64,000 nucleotides of DNA from an uncultured Psychrobacter sp. (GTDB taxonomy: Bacteria; Pseudomonadota; Gammaproteobacteria; Pseudomonadales; Moraxellaceae). The DNA lies in contig NZ_CANMAH010000002.1 in NCBI RefSeq assembly GCF_947495825.1, positions 124,001 to 188,000 of the forward strand. The letters are read 5' to 3'. This document shows positions 62,972 to 64,000 of this stretch, in pieces (position 1 is the stretch's first letter; every line of letters begins with the position of its first letter). The notes beneath the pieces were generated by a model. The model ran no database searches. It was not told the DNA's origin and saw nothing but the letters and a program-made list of their open reading frames with translations. Position numbers and translations under genes: made by a program.

Positions 62972-63017
62972 GAAGGCTTGTACTTGCGACGTTCGCTTGT
63001 ACAGGCCTTTTTTAGTC
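62972..63017 (+). terminator. Terminator of hflX
   Basis: AAGGC-TTGTAC and GTACA-GGCCTT form the outer stem with one mismatch, enclosing a small GCGA/TCGC stem. A TTTTTT run follows. Confidence 0.8.
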
Positions 63018-63184
63018 TATCCAACATGTATATAATCAAGCACAAAGTCGATAGAAGTACTATTACCTCGTTACTGTTGCGCTTTGCTTATCACTTTATG
63101 CTATGGCGCCACTTTCTGCGCTAATAATGCAACTCCTACTTTATTGATGACACCGATTGATTGCTATTTCGGCAAGGATTGTTT

Positions 63185-63619
63185 ATGAAAGCTACCCACT
63201 CCTCGACTGTGCCTCCATGGATTGCCTTAATATTGACGTTAATCATGGTTATTGTGGTTCGTGAGTCCTCTGTTATAGTCTGTCAGTGGGCAGGTATTGA
63301 AAAAGCCGCTAATGTGGTTGGGCTGGTGGCGATGTTTTTTATTCTTATTGCATGGCGTATGCTCAAAGGTTTACCAAACTGGTTGACCAAAGCGAGTAAC
63401 ACACTATTGGTCGATAGTGGCTTTGCTTTTTTACCTGTCTCAGCTGGCGCAGGTTTATTGCTTTTCGCGTTAGGTGATGAGCTATGGGGAGTCATGATGA
63501 CTATCTTGATAAGCACACTTTTACCGCTTTGGGGACTTGGTCTACTTGCCAATCGTTGGTTAAGTAACCGTACAAGTATCGATAACGACACTATTATTCA
63601 GCATAAAGAATCACAATAA
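63185..63619 (+). CDS. CidA/LrgA-family membrane protein
   Basis: The start ATG 63185 has AAGGA about 7 nt upstream; an ATG at 63161 is less likely. The 144-residue protein has four hydrophobic segments and the family pattern (VVGLVAMFFILIAWRML, LLVDSGFAFLPVSAGAGLLL, LISTLLPLWGLGLLA). CidA/LrgA proteins are small holin-like membrane proteins, linked in Gram-positives to murein hydrolase control and pyruvate transport; the Gram-negative role is less known. The LrgB gene follows 16 bp downstream. Confidence 0.88.
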   Translation: MKATHSSTVPPWIALILTLIMVIVVRESSVIVCQWAGIEKAANVVGLVAMFFILIAWRMLKGLPNWLTKASNTLLVDSGFAFLPVSAGAGLLLFALGDELWGVMMTILISTLLPLWGLGLLANRWLSNRTSIDNDTIIQHKESQ

Positions 63620-63635
63620 GCTTAGGAGAGAAAGT

Positions 63636-64000
63636 ATGAGCTTTGATAGTGTATTTATAGCTACTTTTGCAGCGATATTACTAACGCTAGCGGCCCATGT
63701 GATAGCCCGTGTATTGGCACGGAGAATATCGTGGCTACCAATGGTCATTACTGCGCTTATTTTGGTCATTGTGTTTTTGCTTATTTTACAGTGGGATTAT
63801 GACAATTATTACGCGGTTGCCAAGCCTGTATTTGACCATTTATTAGGTTACGTAACCGTGCTATTAGCTGTACCGTTAGCAGCCATGAGCTTTAAAGGAT
63901 TGCCTGTCAAAAGCTTGATCGTGATTGTAGTCATCGCTAGTGTGGTCGGCGCGCTGCTACCTATGTCATTGGCCTATATGTTTTCCTTAAGTCATGACAC
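63636..64000 (+). CDS. LrgB/CidB-family membrane protein (3' end beyond window)
   Basis: A perfect AGGAGAG (63624-63630) lies before ATG 63636. The frame stays open to the window end, so about 121 residues are visible. It begins MSFDSVFIATFAAILLTL and has several membrane segments. The tract PVFDHLLGYVTVLLAVPLA matches the LrgB signature around the conserved loop before a long helix. It pairs with the CidA/LrgA gene just upstream in the usual lrgA-lrgB order. Confidence 0.85.
   Translation, partial: MSFDSVFIATFAAILLTLAAHVIARVLARRISWLPMVITALILVIVFLLILQWDYDNYYAVAKPVFDHLLGYVTVLLAVPLAAMSFKGLPVKSLIVIVVIASVVGALLPMSLAYMFSLSHD

Overview
The window looks like an ordinary stretch of core chromosome from a gammaproteobacterium of the family Moraxellaceae, most likely Psychrobacter. 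This is an inference from gene content, moderate A+T content with AT-rich spacers, short rho-independent terminators and the style of the proteins (long acidic or Gln/Thr/Ser-rich linkers in FtsK, DacB and an FHA protein). No database search was possible. I see no insertion sequence, prophage, integron, CRISPR array, rRNA operon or replication origin, and no clearly broken gene. Both edge genes are cut by the window: a DUF294-type protein on the left and an LrgB-type membrane protein on the right.

Layout. 1-6.2 kb: DUF294 protein plus DnaQ-like exonuclease, DacB peptidase, two small membrane proteins (one DUF421), rlmH and a DODA-type dioxygenase. 6.2-14.7 kb: an amidase and ftsK on the minus strand, a 611-bp spacer with repeats, then trxB-aat (start abutting stop), a MerR regulator and rimI. 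14.9-17.2 kb: the tRNA-Thr/Tyr/Gly/Thr-tuf operon in the same order as the E. coli tufB operon, with a recognisable promoter. 17.4-23 kb, all minus: trpE, a tail-anchored FHA protein, a secreted DUF3298 protein and prfC. 23.3-33.3 kb: a metallo-beta-lactamase/double-rhodanese protein, a lipoprotein, ohr, polA, a membrane protein, a short-chain dehydrogenase, a beta-helix lipoprotein and a very acidic small protein. 33.3-42 kb: hemH, metX-metW (4-nt overlap), a Sel1-repeat protein, an AhpD-like protein, trhO, an exported transthyretin/HIUase-like protein and serA.

42-52.2 kb is the most accessory-looking part. It holds an FAD-linked dehydrogenase divergent from serA (a probable 2-hydroxyglutarate recycling pair), a BLUF photoreceptor with a C-terminal membrane anchor, a GNAT-nitrilase fusion, a thioredoxin-like oxidoreductase, a GST and alanine dehydrogenase. 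It ends with a small cluster of NCS1 permease, hydantoin/Asp-Glu racemase and a divergent GntR regulator, whose intergenic region carries three palindromic TTGTTAAC repeats at an exact 13-bp period. 52.6-64 kb returns to housekeeping: ileS-lspA (8-nt overlap), a GST, a macrodomain protein, a cold-shock/DUF1294 fusion, an FKBP isomerase and aldo/keto reductase, plsC, hflX and the start of an LrgA/LrgB pair.

I did not find a convincing wholly new multi-gene system. The best leads are the membrane-tethered BLUF protein, the 13-bp-phased operator array of the racemase/permease cluster, the MBL-rhodanese protein that seems to keep only one metal site, the 13-bp repeats between ftsK and trxB, and large low-complexity insertions inside catalytic proteins (DacB, MetX). 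Functional calls rest on motifs read by eye. Promoters and operators are pattern matches only.
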